A stretch of 64,000 nt of DNA, taken from NCBI GenBank assembly GCA_021397835.1, contig JAJFZO010000609.1:5334001-5398000 (forward strand). The letters are read 5' to 3'. Below the pieces are notes generated by a model that was not told the DNA's origin, did not search any database, and saw only the letters and a program-made list of their open reading frames with translations. Position 1 is the stretch's first letter, and the number at the start of each line of letters is the position of its first letter. Made by a program: the position numbers and the translations under genes. Positions 11,300 through 22,463 of the stretch are shown piece by piece. This DNA is from Moringa oleifera (taxonomy: Eukaryota; Streptophyta; Magnoliopsida; Brassicales; Moringaceae).

Positions 11300-11728
11300 A
11301 AGCTATACAAAAGCTTATAAGATATTAGAAACTAACTTAACCTTCATAGGCTCTTAGTTAGAAGTCAAAGTATGAGATAAAATGTATCCACCATCACAGA
11401 AAAAGGAAACAAAAAACAAAAAAGATGTGTGCAGACACAAATATCATAAAATAGTAGACTTCTTTAACATCTCTAAGAATAGTAAATAACATGCAGCTGT
11501 GACAAATGACATATTAATGAGAACTTCCAACAATGATCCCAGTGGCAAAAGGTTCATGAAGATGAGTTAAGTAAAGAAAATTTTTTAAAAAGTACATGTT
11601 GACATATGTTAAAATCAATCAACGAGATCAATTAATTCTTGAATTGTTATCACAAAGCAGTACAATATTTAAAATTTTTTAATGAAGACAAATGCATGTC
11701 AACTACAAGTATGTATTTACCACATACA
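11300..11728. other. AT-rich spacer without recognisable content
   Basis: Between the v-SNARE exon and the start of block A2 I see no coding similarity, repeat unit or RNA gene on either strand. It may be v-SNARE intron. Confidence 0.5.
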
Positions 11729-14700
11729 TGAGATGTATTAAGCGCAAAGTAAAAGCATCAATATTAAAAAAAAGAAAAAGAAAAGTAAAGAGATCATTTT
11801 CTTTTCCATTTTTTTCTCTATTAACAATAAATGCAAGTGTCTTTCATCTCTAAACAATCTTTATCGACCTATCAAAAGCAACAAGTTATCTGATAAAATA
11901 TGATTGGCAATCATTAGTTATGTACATCTTCACTACTGCAATTTACCTAGATAAATATAAACATATATGCTATCATGACTATTTTGTAAACGTTTTACCA
12001 TTATGAATTTTTTGTTTAAGAACCCAAAATAAGGACAAAAGGCAAATTGATGTTTACTAAGATTTGAATCATGTCAAGAATGACTGCAAAGATTTTGTTA
12101 TAGAGAAAAATGCCACAACAAAAAAGAAGAGAAAAATGCACAATTCATACTTTAGTATTTATCCTGCACAGAACTAAGATAAGCAAAACAATTGCTCTCT
12201 GCAAAATCATGTAGGATGCGACATCGTGTCCCTTCAAGCTCAGGTTTTCCATACTCCTCTTTCAAAAATCTTCTACCCTTATTAGTACCCTAAATGAAAA
12301 TGAAGGCAAAAAGTTGAATTTCGAGTAATATTTAGGTATAATCAAGACAATGACTTATATCAGAAAGTTATAAATGAATCACTTGATCTACCAAAGAACA
12401 TACTTGCAACCACAGAAAGTGTCAAATTGAGTTTTAAAACAAAGAAATTGGAATCAGACAGCTAGAAAACAAAGTTCATGAAATCATGTAAGCCAAACGT
12501 TAATCAATCAAGATCAAACGAAAAGCATTTCTCTGATTCACTTGTTAAATTATGCTTGAATAATGAATCAAAAAAGATTTTGAGGTTGTTTAAATAATGA
12601 ACCAAGAAAGACTCTGAGGGCTTAATTGATCATTCTCTGAAGACGAGGGATAATCATCATATTTTAACTACTTGCTGCAATATTACCAACATTTTAAGCA
12701 ATGAAGCCCAATTAAAGCATCTGTAAGAATTCCAGCATTTACTCTTCAATTATACCATGCATTACCAAAATTTCCACATGAATAGAAAGAATAGCAACCA
12801 TCTGATGAGTGCGACTGATAACTTGTTTATCCATGCTATTAGATTTTAGATAAACATATAAGTAACAATCAAAAGTTTACTATATTCAACAAAAATTGAA
12901 ATTCTCATAATTTAAAAAATCAAGTGAATCATGGTAGCAAACAATAAGATTAAGCGAAACATTAATTTGACAGATGGACATGGAAGCTAAACTTGATAGC
13001 AAGATTAACAAAAGTATTGAAAAGAAAACTACCAAGAAATTTTAGAACACTAAAAGCATAGGGGACTTAATCAGGAAACTAAAAATCAATAGAATTTCTA
13101 ATGCCAAAGATGGATATCTCTAAGATGCGAGGCATGAGGCTACAACAATATGATACCTTCTAGCCCAAATTGGTTCCATAAAAAATTCCATAAATCAAGA
13201 CCCAGAGCAGCATTTTCTTCCATCAAAAGTGTCGCAAAGCTTGCATCGTGCTGGAATGTGGCCAACAGTTTCATCGTAATAAGTGAAAGTAAATTAATTG
13301 GAAGTTTGTCATAAAAGAAAAAGAAATTATAAAGGAAAATACGTGAAGAAAAAGGGTGAGAGGAGGATAAACACCTTGCTACTTAAATGCATTGGACAAT
13401 ACATCTCAACAAATTTGATACCAGCAGTTGTCAACTAGCCAAAAGAGAAAGGGATTATGAACCCCTACAGTTGTGCAATACAAGAGACATAAAAACATCA
13501 TGCAAAGGTGATAGCACCATGAGGATACATGTTGCTCAATGACATGCATATGCTCAAGAAATTAAGAAAATACTATCACTTTCTCCGGAATGCTTTTGCA
13601 ACACTTGGCAAGAAACCTATAAGAGTCCAGCTTTACAAATGCACCTGAATTAAGGAGGGACTCAATTGTATTTCAAAGAGCTGGCCATCATTGTTCCCAT
13701 GCAAAAAACAATTAATCTCTCCATTAGTATCCAACACTTTCCATCGCTCCATAAAGTAACCATGAAGATTTATGCCAACGAAGAAGTTGATCTAGACCAG
13801 CACCTAATTTGGACAACCAGGGACGAAAACATATCTCAAAATCATATCACAGGAGACAATTATTTGATTGAACAACAATTATTTACAAGATAATGACCAC
13901 AGTATTCTCTTCTTACCTTAGATAGCCACCTTGGCATTAATAAAAATAGGCAGTAAGCATTTATTGATCTAGCATTAGCAAAGATAAAAGCGATCCAACT
14001 GTTTCGAGAATCATTACGTCTTAAAAACTGAAATATAACTATTATTCTTTCATAGAAAGTAAAGAGCACATAACCATCACACTTAAAGTGCATACTAAAT
14101 TGAAAAAAAGAATTCAAGCACATAAGAAAGTTCTAACTCAAATAACTCACCACAACGATAGTCATGAGCGGACCAATACTGGCTTTTTCATGGTAAAAAT
14201 TCTATCATTTGATTATTCTAATACTAAATAAAATCAAATTATAAATATTTATGAAAATCTTGGGCATTCAAATGTTATATTATGCAATAGGAAAGAAAAA
14301 ATAGAAGACAAAAGAAAGAAAGATAACAGAAGAATACACATAAGTCCAAAATATAAGAGAAAATCAAAATTTAATATTCTAGCAATGACAAGACTGGCCA
14401 TGATATCATGAATTGCTCATCAAACCTCTCTATTGTCTTGTACTCATAAAAGCCTACCCAAGAAAGCTGAAAAGTAAAATTTGAAAAAGCAACAAATTTG
14501 GAAAACGTCATACCATAGCGGATCCATTGTATGAGTAAACATTATTGATATCTCAATATATGACTGATCCATTAGTATCTTCACTAGCTAAGGCTAAAAA
14601 TCTATCTTTAGCGGCAGTATTAAAACTTTAAACACAAAAGATTGAAGGTAGATCCTCTTTCTAGTAAGCTTTAATAAGGCGATGATATTAAGCTAACTTT

Positions 14701-15170
14701 TACATATAACTGTCCACATGTACCATGCATGTACAGTGCAAAGACAAATTATGTTTACCAAAGTCTCCAAATTATATAATGTCAAGAGTATAGAGATAAA
14801 AGACATACCCATTGTGGAGTGATGGTACTTTTTAGATTTTAGCTTGAGCAAGACATACAAAGATGCAAGACTTTTAAGCTGTTGAACAATAGAAAGCAAG
14901 AAGTATATCATTTACAAACAAATGTAAATATGTGAAGTGATAAGAAGTAGCAGAACTAGCTAGTTATAAGGTGCTGACTATTGATGGAGGAACCACTCCA
15001 TATAAAGATTTCCCATTTTTATGCAGACTATGCCTAGCTAAACATCAACTTCTAATAGGTTTAACAAGTAACATATGCACACTGCTCAAATTATAAAGTT
15101 GAGATAAAGCTATTATATGAAAAGAGAAAGCACACCAATGCAATGATAACAAAAGTTGATACTGTATAAC
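11729..15170 (-). repeat. Duplicated block A, copy 2 (A2)
   Basis: This is the longest copy of block A. It matches the window start from base 1 onward at an offset of about 11.73 kb. It includes about 800 bp (13,940-14,745) missing from A1, the left part of which also matches A'. The similarity stops at about 15,168, just short of where the v-SNARE stop codon would lie. Confidence 0.85.
12157..13800 (-). pseudogene. Exon remnants of unidentified gene Y, copy in A2
   Basis: This copy gives the clearest view of gene Y. Around 13,780-13,660 the minus strand reads FMERWKVLDTNGEINCFLHG and then NNDGQLFEIQLSPSLIQ. Around 13,285-13,200 it reads KLLATFQHDASFATLLMEEN. From 12,289, after a TTTAG acceptor, it reads GTNKGRRFLKEEYGKPELEG followed by TRCRILHDFAESNCFAYLSS, remaining open for about 44 codons. 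Composition and acceptor signals look like genuine exons. I do not recognise the protein, and the set is incomplete because no initiator exon is evident. It could belong to a gene whose promoter lay to the right. Confidence 0.5.
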
Positions 15171-16480
15171 TAACAGTCGATTCATAAAACAATAAACATT
15201 CCTAAGATAAAATAAAAGAAAATCAGTCTTGTCGAGGTATAAACTCTAAACAAATTTTTTCTAAAGATATGAATTAATCAAAAAAGACCAAGAGAAGAAT
15301 AAGTTTCAGATGTTCTTTCCATTTGCTGCCAGTGATAACCCTGCTTCTAGGATTGTGGTCTATGAGATTTCTGTTTAGATGGGAGAGTAATCAATATTAC
15401 AAGAGAGAAAACCAAAAAGGAAAAAAAATGAAGCTCCCAATATGGAAAGCTTGGTGAAAGATTCAATTAAGCCATACCTTGATCCATTAAGTAATCACCA
15501 AAGGAAACATTCATTAAATGCACAAACAGATACTAACTGATCTGCATTGAAAGAATGAGATGATTCTACTCCAGCCAATTACCACTGCTTTTAGAGGCAC
15601 AGGTCAAAATAGAACCAATGCAAGATAAGAAAGTGCACACATGAAATACTTTAGGCTAAATTGAACTCACATCCAATATCTTAAATTATTACATTAGGCC
15701 AACTTGTACAAACTACAGCTCTGGCCATTCATCTTAGACAACAATGGCCAGAAAAGCACCAAATTTGTTTCCCTACTAACCATATGTTTTACTTAAGTTT
15801 GTTCTGAGACCTAGTGTGGTTAAGCATCTTCACAATAGCATGCCTAGATGCTAGCTGAAGAACCACCTTAGGGAGACACAAGATGGGTGCAACTAGACAT
15901 AGTAAAGATAGTTAAATATGTTCAAAATGAATGTCATAGGAGGAAGCAATGGACTGCTATGGAGTAAAACTACTATAGTCATTGAATTTCAAGAACTAGT
16001 TTTATCTTTGCTATTATTTCCAAATGAGGGTATAAAATCTTGGTTGTTGCAAAAAACTTCTATAGTAGCATTTTTGGTTTGTCGATGATGATGATGATAA
16101 GAGTGGGGACGAAGGCACCTCCCAAACTCAGTCTATGCAATTCACAGTATGAGCATACAACGGTACATTACGGTTATAAGATTTCAATTTCAAAAATCAA
16201 CATAACAAGATTCATCCTACCTTTTCCAGAAACTTTCTGTCTGTGAAGTAGAGGTCTAGAAACTCTCTTCCTTGAGTGATAATTTATGCTAAGTTGATTA
16301 GGATATAATGACTTAAAAGAAAAATGATCATGGATAGTAATGAACATGCCTGAACTCCATATACAGAGAATAGCTCTATTCTTATAATTTCTAACCTGTA
16401 AAGAATCAAAACTATGTTGTTTCCATCACTTCTAGAACTGCTCGCAATTTCACTATCTAAAGAGCAAAGATAAGGAACAT
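15171..16480. other. Unique AT-rich spacer
   Basis: No repeat partner in the window and no recognisable exon. Short open frames here, such as the plus-strand one at 16,040-16,246, lack family-like motifs. Confidence 0.4.
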
Positions 16481-16800
16481 TAGAAAAGAATTGAGGTTAA
16501 ATCATAAAAATTCCATCAAATCTGTGGGTTTATCACGACAGATGCACAGGAACTCCTCTGAAGTGGAACCAGTGTCGCATATCCGTTGGAATCCTTGGCA
16601 CAAACAGCAATTCTCCAAGGAAATAATGTACTCTACATCAAACTCAATCTTGAATCACAAGGTGGGCCTGACAAAAGGGGTTTTAAGAGAGAAAGGGGGG
16701 AGAGAGAGAAACAGAGGAAAAAGAAATGCTGAAGGCGTGACTTTTTATTGTTTAAATAGCAGCGCCCCTGCCAACGGCCTGATTTTGAAGACATGCATAA
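16480..16800 (-). promoter_or_regulatory. Possible promoter and CT-rich leader
   Basis: Read on the minus strand, a TATTTAAA box near 16,760 is followed by a long CT-rich tract (about 16,728-16,683), the usual look of a plant core promoter and 5' leader. The GC content is higher than around it. Downstream an open frame reads ENCCLCQGFQRICDTGST but has no credible initiator. This could have been the promoter of gene Y or of another captured gene. It is sequence-pattern evidence only. Confidence 0.3.
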
Positions 16801-16849
16801 GATATGCATGCAATGCAAAAGGCATATATAAGTTTTTTTTCATTTAAAT

Positions 16850-19320
16850 AAAAATAATAATTTATTAGTTTATTTTTTATTATTTTAGAAAATTAAAATA
16901 ATTTTTATTTTAAAATACTTAATTTAATTAAAAATAAAAAATTCAAATTTAAAAACTATTTCAAAAATAAAAATAATTCACAAAAAAATTGAAAATTAAT
17001 AGCATAAATGAAAACCATAAAGTTACAAATATGTTTAAAAATAATTTTGATTTAAGTTGATGTTTTAAAAAAACCATAAAATTGTAATAAATCAAAAATG
17101 TAAAAAAATAGAATTTAAAAAACTTACTACAATGCAAAAATTTTAAAGAAAAACATAAAAACACAATAAAAGATAAATAGAATTCATAACAACACAAAAA
17201 AAAACTAAAAATTTTATAAAAAGACAACAAAAAAAACATTGAAAAACAAAATTAAGACAATACTAATAAAAAAAAAGATAATACGAAAGAAATAAAACTC
17301 TTTACAAAGCGCAAAAAAAAATAGATTTTTTTGGAAAAGAAAATAAAAAATAAAATAAAACATATAAATAAAAAAATAAAATATTTAAAAAATCAAATAA
17401 AATAAATTAAAATCTAAAAAATTCAAAGAAACTAAAATATAATTGAAAAAACACAAGTCTAAAAAAATTTATAAATTTAAAATGAGAAAAATAATGTAAA
17501 ATTATTCAAGAATAACAAAATATTCTATAAAAAATTTTAAAAAATTTTGATTTGCATTGATCTTTTAAAAAAAATGTAATAAAAATACAATAAATCGAAT
17601 TGTAAAAGATAAAAATACAAAAGTATTTAAATAAATAAATAAAAGCATATGAAAATGAAATAAAAATAAAAATAAGTAGTAATACGAAGCTAAAAACTAA
17701 ATAAATTAACAAAATTGCAAACACTTGATGAGATTTAATATTTGTAATTTTACTAAATTAAATATAAAAATATTCAAAATATATCAAAAAATTATTTAAA
17801 ATTAAATAAAATAAAAAATATAATATAATATAATTAAGACAATACATATAAAAAACAATAGTAAAAAAACTAAACTTTTACAAAGTAAAAAATAAATTTT
17901 ATTGGAAAATAAAATAGTAAAAATAAAATAAAATATTTAAAAATATCAAACAAAATTGAAAATAAAATAATTTTATAAAATCCAAAAAAATCAAAGAAAA
18001 TAAAGAGAATAATTAAAAACACAAAAATTAAAAAGCTTGAAAAATAAGAAATGAGAATTAAAATATATGTAAAAAATAATCACAAAAAATCAAACAAAAT
18101 AAAATATAAAATATAACCATATCCAAAAAATTCGAAGTGAATAAAGAAAATAATTGAAAAAAAAAACAAAAGATTAGAAAATCTAAAAAAATAGAAAAAA
18201 ATGATTAAAAATAATATAAAATAATTTAAAACAATTGTAGAATCATAAAATATTCTATAGGAAAAATTTTAAAAAACAATTTAGATTTGAATTGATCTTT
18301 TAAAGAAAATTGTAATAAAAATAAAATAAATCAAAAATAAAATTTTTAAAAATATAATAAAAATATAAAAAGTATCCAAAATAACTAAATAAAAGTACGT
18401 GAAAAAAAGATAAAATCAATAAAATAAAAATAACAAAAACTAAAAATCAAATATACTAACAAAATTGTAGCCAGTTGGGGAAATCTAATATTTGTTAATT
18501 TAGAAATTAAAGTAATTAAAGATGACAAAAATTTTAAAAAACAAACAATTTAAAAAACAAACAATTTAAAAAATAAAGGAAAATAAAATAGAAGCAAACA
18601 AAAATCTTGTAAAACCAAAAAAATTTAAAGAATAAATAAAAATAATTTGACCAAAAGAAAATAAGTGGAAGAAACTTGAAATACACAAAAAAATAAAAAA
18701 ATAAATTTGCAAGAAAAAATTTTAAAAACCCCAAAATAAGTATGAGAAAATAGAAAAAAAATAAAAAAGTCTAAAACAATCAATACAATACATGTAAAAA
18801 AAAAATGACAATAATAAAGAAACAGCACTCTTTAGAGAACAAAAAAATAGATTTTGTTAGAAAAATAGTAGAAAATAAAATAACATAAAATGAAAATATA
18901 TCAAAACACTAAAATCTAAAAAATTAAAGAAAATAAAAAAATAATTAAAAGCACAAAAGATTAAAGAAAACTTAAAAAATAAGAAATGAGAAAAATAATG
19001 TAAAAAAATTAAAAAATTTAAGAATCATAAAGTATTCAATAGAAAAATTTAAACTGACATTTGCATTGGTCTTTTAAAGAAAAATGTAATAAAAATATGA
19101 TAAGTCAAATAGTAAAAAATAAAAAAATACAACAAAATATAAAAATATCTAAAATAAATAAATAAAAGTATGTTAAAAATAAAATTAAATTCAAAATCAA
19201 ATAAATAAAATATAAGTAGTAACGAGAGCTAAAAATCAAATAAATTAACAAAATTGCATGTGAGGTCTAATATTTGTAATTTTGCTAAATTAAAGTATAA
19301 AATATAAAAATAAGAAAAAT
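16850..19320. repeat. Extremely A-rich tandem array, units about 0.73-0.78 kb
   Basis: The plus strand is mostly A with T; G and C are rare. A recognisable core (a stretch like ttgatctttta followed by aatgtaataaaaat, later a stretch like actaacaaaattg and taatatttgt) recurs from about 17,512, 18,243 and 19,023, and a partial one occurs near 17,027. Units have diverged by many indels. Long open frames on the minus strand are phenylalanine- and lysine-rich artefacts of the composition. The array ends sharply near 19,320, where base composition returns to normal. Confidence 0.75.
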
Positions 19321-22300
19321 CATAAAAAAGAAAAAAATCAAATTTGAATCATTTTGTTTATCTAACGGTTGGATATGAAAAAATTTTGGTGTTGAAATAT
19401 TCTAAAAAAATTCTCTTTTAACACCAAAATTGTGTTAAATTTCATGTATAGAGTGAGAGATAACCTGATTAGGCTCTACGGGACAACCATCATGATATGC
19501 ATGACTAATTAAATAATCGGATCATGATATGTATTGCTTTTATAGGACATGAAAGTTAATAAATCAGTGAATAGCATCGCCACCAATTTAAAGCCTATAA
19601 AATAAATGTAACTAGTGGTAGAGAAGTTGATAGAAAAATTATTTCATTTAACTGCAATAGTGCTTCCTTTGACAAGTCATAATTTCAAATCAATAGTGAC
19701 TAGAAGGTCGTAGAAGACAATAAAAATGTGACAGTTCACTACATTATTCAAATCATAAACTTAAAGTTAACGCAAAAGTTAACAAAATATTTTAAGAAAA
19801 AATATGATCTTCATGAGAAGCTTAACATCAGGGCAATATATTTTGTATTTATGGAAGCAAATTAACATAAAAAATCTTCTAAAAGCCGCGAAAGAAATTT
19901 AGAAAAAAGAAGTTTTATTTATATAATGGAGAAAGTGGGAGACGGAGAAAGAAATAATGGTCAAGAAGATTTGGTAGTTTAGTCAATATCATAATTATCT
20001 ATCGTCGTATGCGAATCAATAATAAGTAAGAAAAAGTGTAAAAAAATTTAAATAATTAAAACTTTTAAACAAGACTTAGGACTAGAAAAAGTAGTAAAGT
20101 AATAGCAGTAAAGTAGTAATAGCAATAGAGTAGTAGTATTATACTATAATTTGGTATAACATATGTGGCATTACAAACTATAGATGGTGTAGTTTTTTCT
20201 GATAAGGACCATTTTAGGCTCTACCACATTTATGATGCTAATAGGCACGACAATATGAAGATTTGGATTTTAGACTTTTTCCTGCTACTCTACTCTTGGT
20301 GCTAATTTTTGATACCCTCGGTGCCAACTTTTGCTGAATATGAAATGGAAAACTTTCATGATTAATAGTTATGTCAAGTAGGAACCTTTCATCAAATGTA
20401 AATCAAACTCATTCTTGTGAGAAGCACTTCAATCTACTGTGGATCAACTTATATGACATTTCATTACAGAAGGAATTATTGGTGCAATAGACATGGAAAA
20501 AGGATTAAAGATAGGCACGTGTTATAGCATAATATGTTCACCATAATTTACTTATATTGACATATTATTTATTCTCTGAAATGATAAAAACTATTAGTGG
20601 ATACCTGACAATGATTTTTTATTAGCAGGCTGTTACTTCTTGGAGAATAATTTAACTGTAATTGAAAGATCTGACAATAATGCAGATTGTAATATTTTAA
20701 TGTCACATTTAACTAATGAATCCTTTCATCCTTTCATACTGAGCACAGTTTGAGGAATGGATCAATTTGACATACTTTATGTTTTCGTTTTCATGAATTT
20801 GACAACAAATCAGAGAGGATACCTGCCATTTGATGGAGCTATACTTGACTAAACACAACGAGATCTTCATTGAAAGATACAATATCCTAAAAATTGATGG
20901 TAAGAAGAGGAGTTTTGATTATTTCGCGAGGACTTCGTGACAAGCTGACATGGCTAAATATTCAAATTTTCTCCAAAGAGCTTTTGCAAAGACATTCCTA
21001 TCTTATTCAGAGTCTTTTGCCGAGAAGAAATTTGGTGCAATGGCTCAAGAAAAACATATTTGGTTATGCTGCTAACTCTTCGGTTTCTAAAGGGTACTCA
21101 ATAACCAGAGATCCTTGTTCGCATAACCAAGAAATTGTAATTTTTGAATTTAAAGATTTGATAAACCTTCACTTAAGATAGAAAAATGAATTTATTGAAA
21201 AAGAGATAAGAGTAAATGATATTAAATTTAAAACTAATTGAAAAGAGATGAAAGTAAAAGATATTAACATAGTAAATGATCATTTGTTTAATAATTCATA
21301 CCAATTTATATCATTAGCTTTAAGTCTCTTGGCGTTACTAAATATTCTTAGTGATTTGGCATAAAGAGAATTTTAGAAAAATATTTTAACAAAGATTGCA
21401 TAATATAAATTAATTGGTATTTCACAACAGCTTGGATACGGCACAATACAAATCTTTTTAATAAATTATAAAATAAAATAAAAAATTGATGTATTTCAAC
21501 TACAACACATATTATTAATCTTACCCAAAAGAGTTAATCTTGATTTACACAATTCTTTAAGTGCATTCTCATAATGATCTTTAGTAATAATTACACTGCA
21601 ATGTAGTTTCAAAAGAAAGTAAAGATCATATAATTTTTTTTAACTAACAAAATAATTGAAAAAATAAAAACATTAAGAAAAAAAATCTCTTGTGAAATAC
21701 CAAAACAATAACCATGCCAAGTAAATAGCATACTATGAGATCTATAATACTATTGAAAGCCCTCCAAGGTGAAAACTTGGACATCTTTGATTCAAAATAA
21801 TTTTTAAAATATCCAAAAAAAAAATTAAGAAATTAAAAAAATTAAAAATATGTAATAAACCAAAGTAACGAGTTCAACATCAATGATGTCAAAACTCACA
21901 TAAATTAAAGTTTCAAATGATGTCATGACAAATCTATTCTCAACATTAATTGGATTAAGCACTTATAAGCCCTAATTCTTCTTAAATTGTGTGTTACTTA
22001 AATATAAGATCCTAAAATATGTTTAGTAATAAAAAAATTTAAAAATCATATATTCAGTATTATAATTTCCTATCATGATAGAAGTCTTCCATTTTTTCCT
22101 CCATGGATCACTGATTCTACCTTTAGCACCTTTTCATTCAGAGTGCCTTTGCTGCTTGGCCAAAAGCTGCAGCTATCAAAGAACTGAAAGTAATGGAAAT
22201 AGAAAAGATCTTTTCCACACAAAAGAGATGAAGGTAAACAGTATTTGACATAATCCAAACTGAAGTGCAATCAAGATACAGTCACATGTAATGCTTCCAT

Positions 22301-22336
22301 TTCTACATTTCTCCTTTGTCCGTCAACCAACATTAT
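19321..22336. other. Noncoding stretch right of the A-rich array
   Basis: AT-rich DNA with a 12 bp perfect inverted repeat at 19,382-19,431. A plus-strand open frame at 20,894-21,181 and an overlapping frame reading AFAKTFLSYSESFAEKKFGA were considered but match no family I know. No repeats shared with other parts of the window were noticed. Confidence 0.4.
19382..19431. other. 12 bp perfect inverted repeat (potential hairpin)
   Basis: The arm aattttggtgtt at 19,382-19,393 is the exact reverse complement of aacaccaaaatt at 19,420-19,431, with a 26-base AT-rich loop. It sits just past the A-rich array. It may be the end of a small element or a chance hairpin. Confidence 0.5.
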
Positions 22337-22463
22337 AGGCACTCTCTCTGCCCCAATCATAAAGAAGTCAATATTCAGAATCAGTGACATGGAATGCTTG
22401 CACCTCTCTGTCCCAATCCAAAAGAAGTCAATATTCAGAATCAGTAACATGGAATGCTTGCAC
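22337..22463 (-). repeat. 61 bp tandem duplication over the 3' end of the small conserved gene
   Basis: The stretch tcaatattcagaatcagt with following bases occurs at 22,368 and again at 22,429, with a partial third copy of the unit near 22,337. The duplication overlaps the present stop codon at 22,443-22,441 of the three-exon gene, so the terminal residues of that frame lie in the repeated unit. Confidence 0.8.

Noticed and set aside
1..15170. Complete Helitron with defined ends
   Set aside because: No convincing TC start or CTRR end with hairpin could be placed at the block borders by eye; kept as a hypothesis only.
16491..16847. 118-codon plus-strand open frame
   Set aside because: It overlaps the putative minus-strand leader and CT tract, and its arginine- and glycine-rich part is the complement of that tract.
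16961..18828. Several phenylalanine-rich open frames on the minus strand
   Set aside because: They follow from the T-rich complement of the A-rich array and show no family features.
20450..20560. Frame reading ITEGIIGAIDMEK, reminiscent of a PIF/Harbinger transposase core
   Set aside because: Too short, no further transposase motifs, no terminal repeats.
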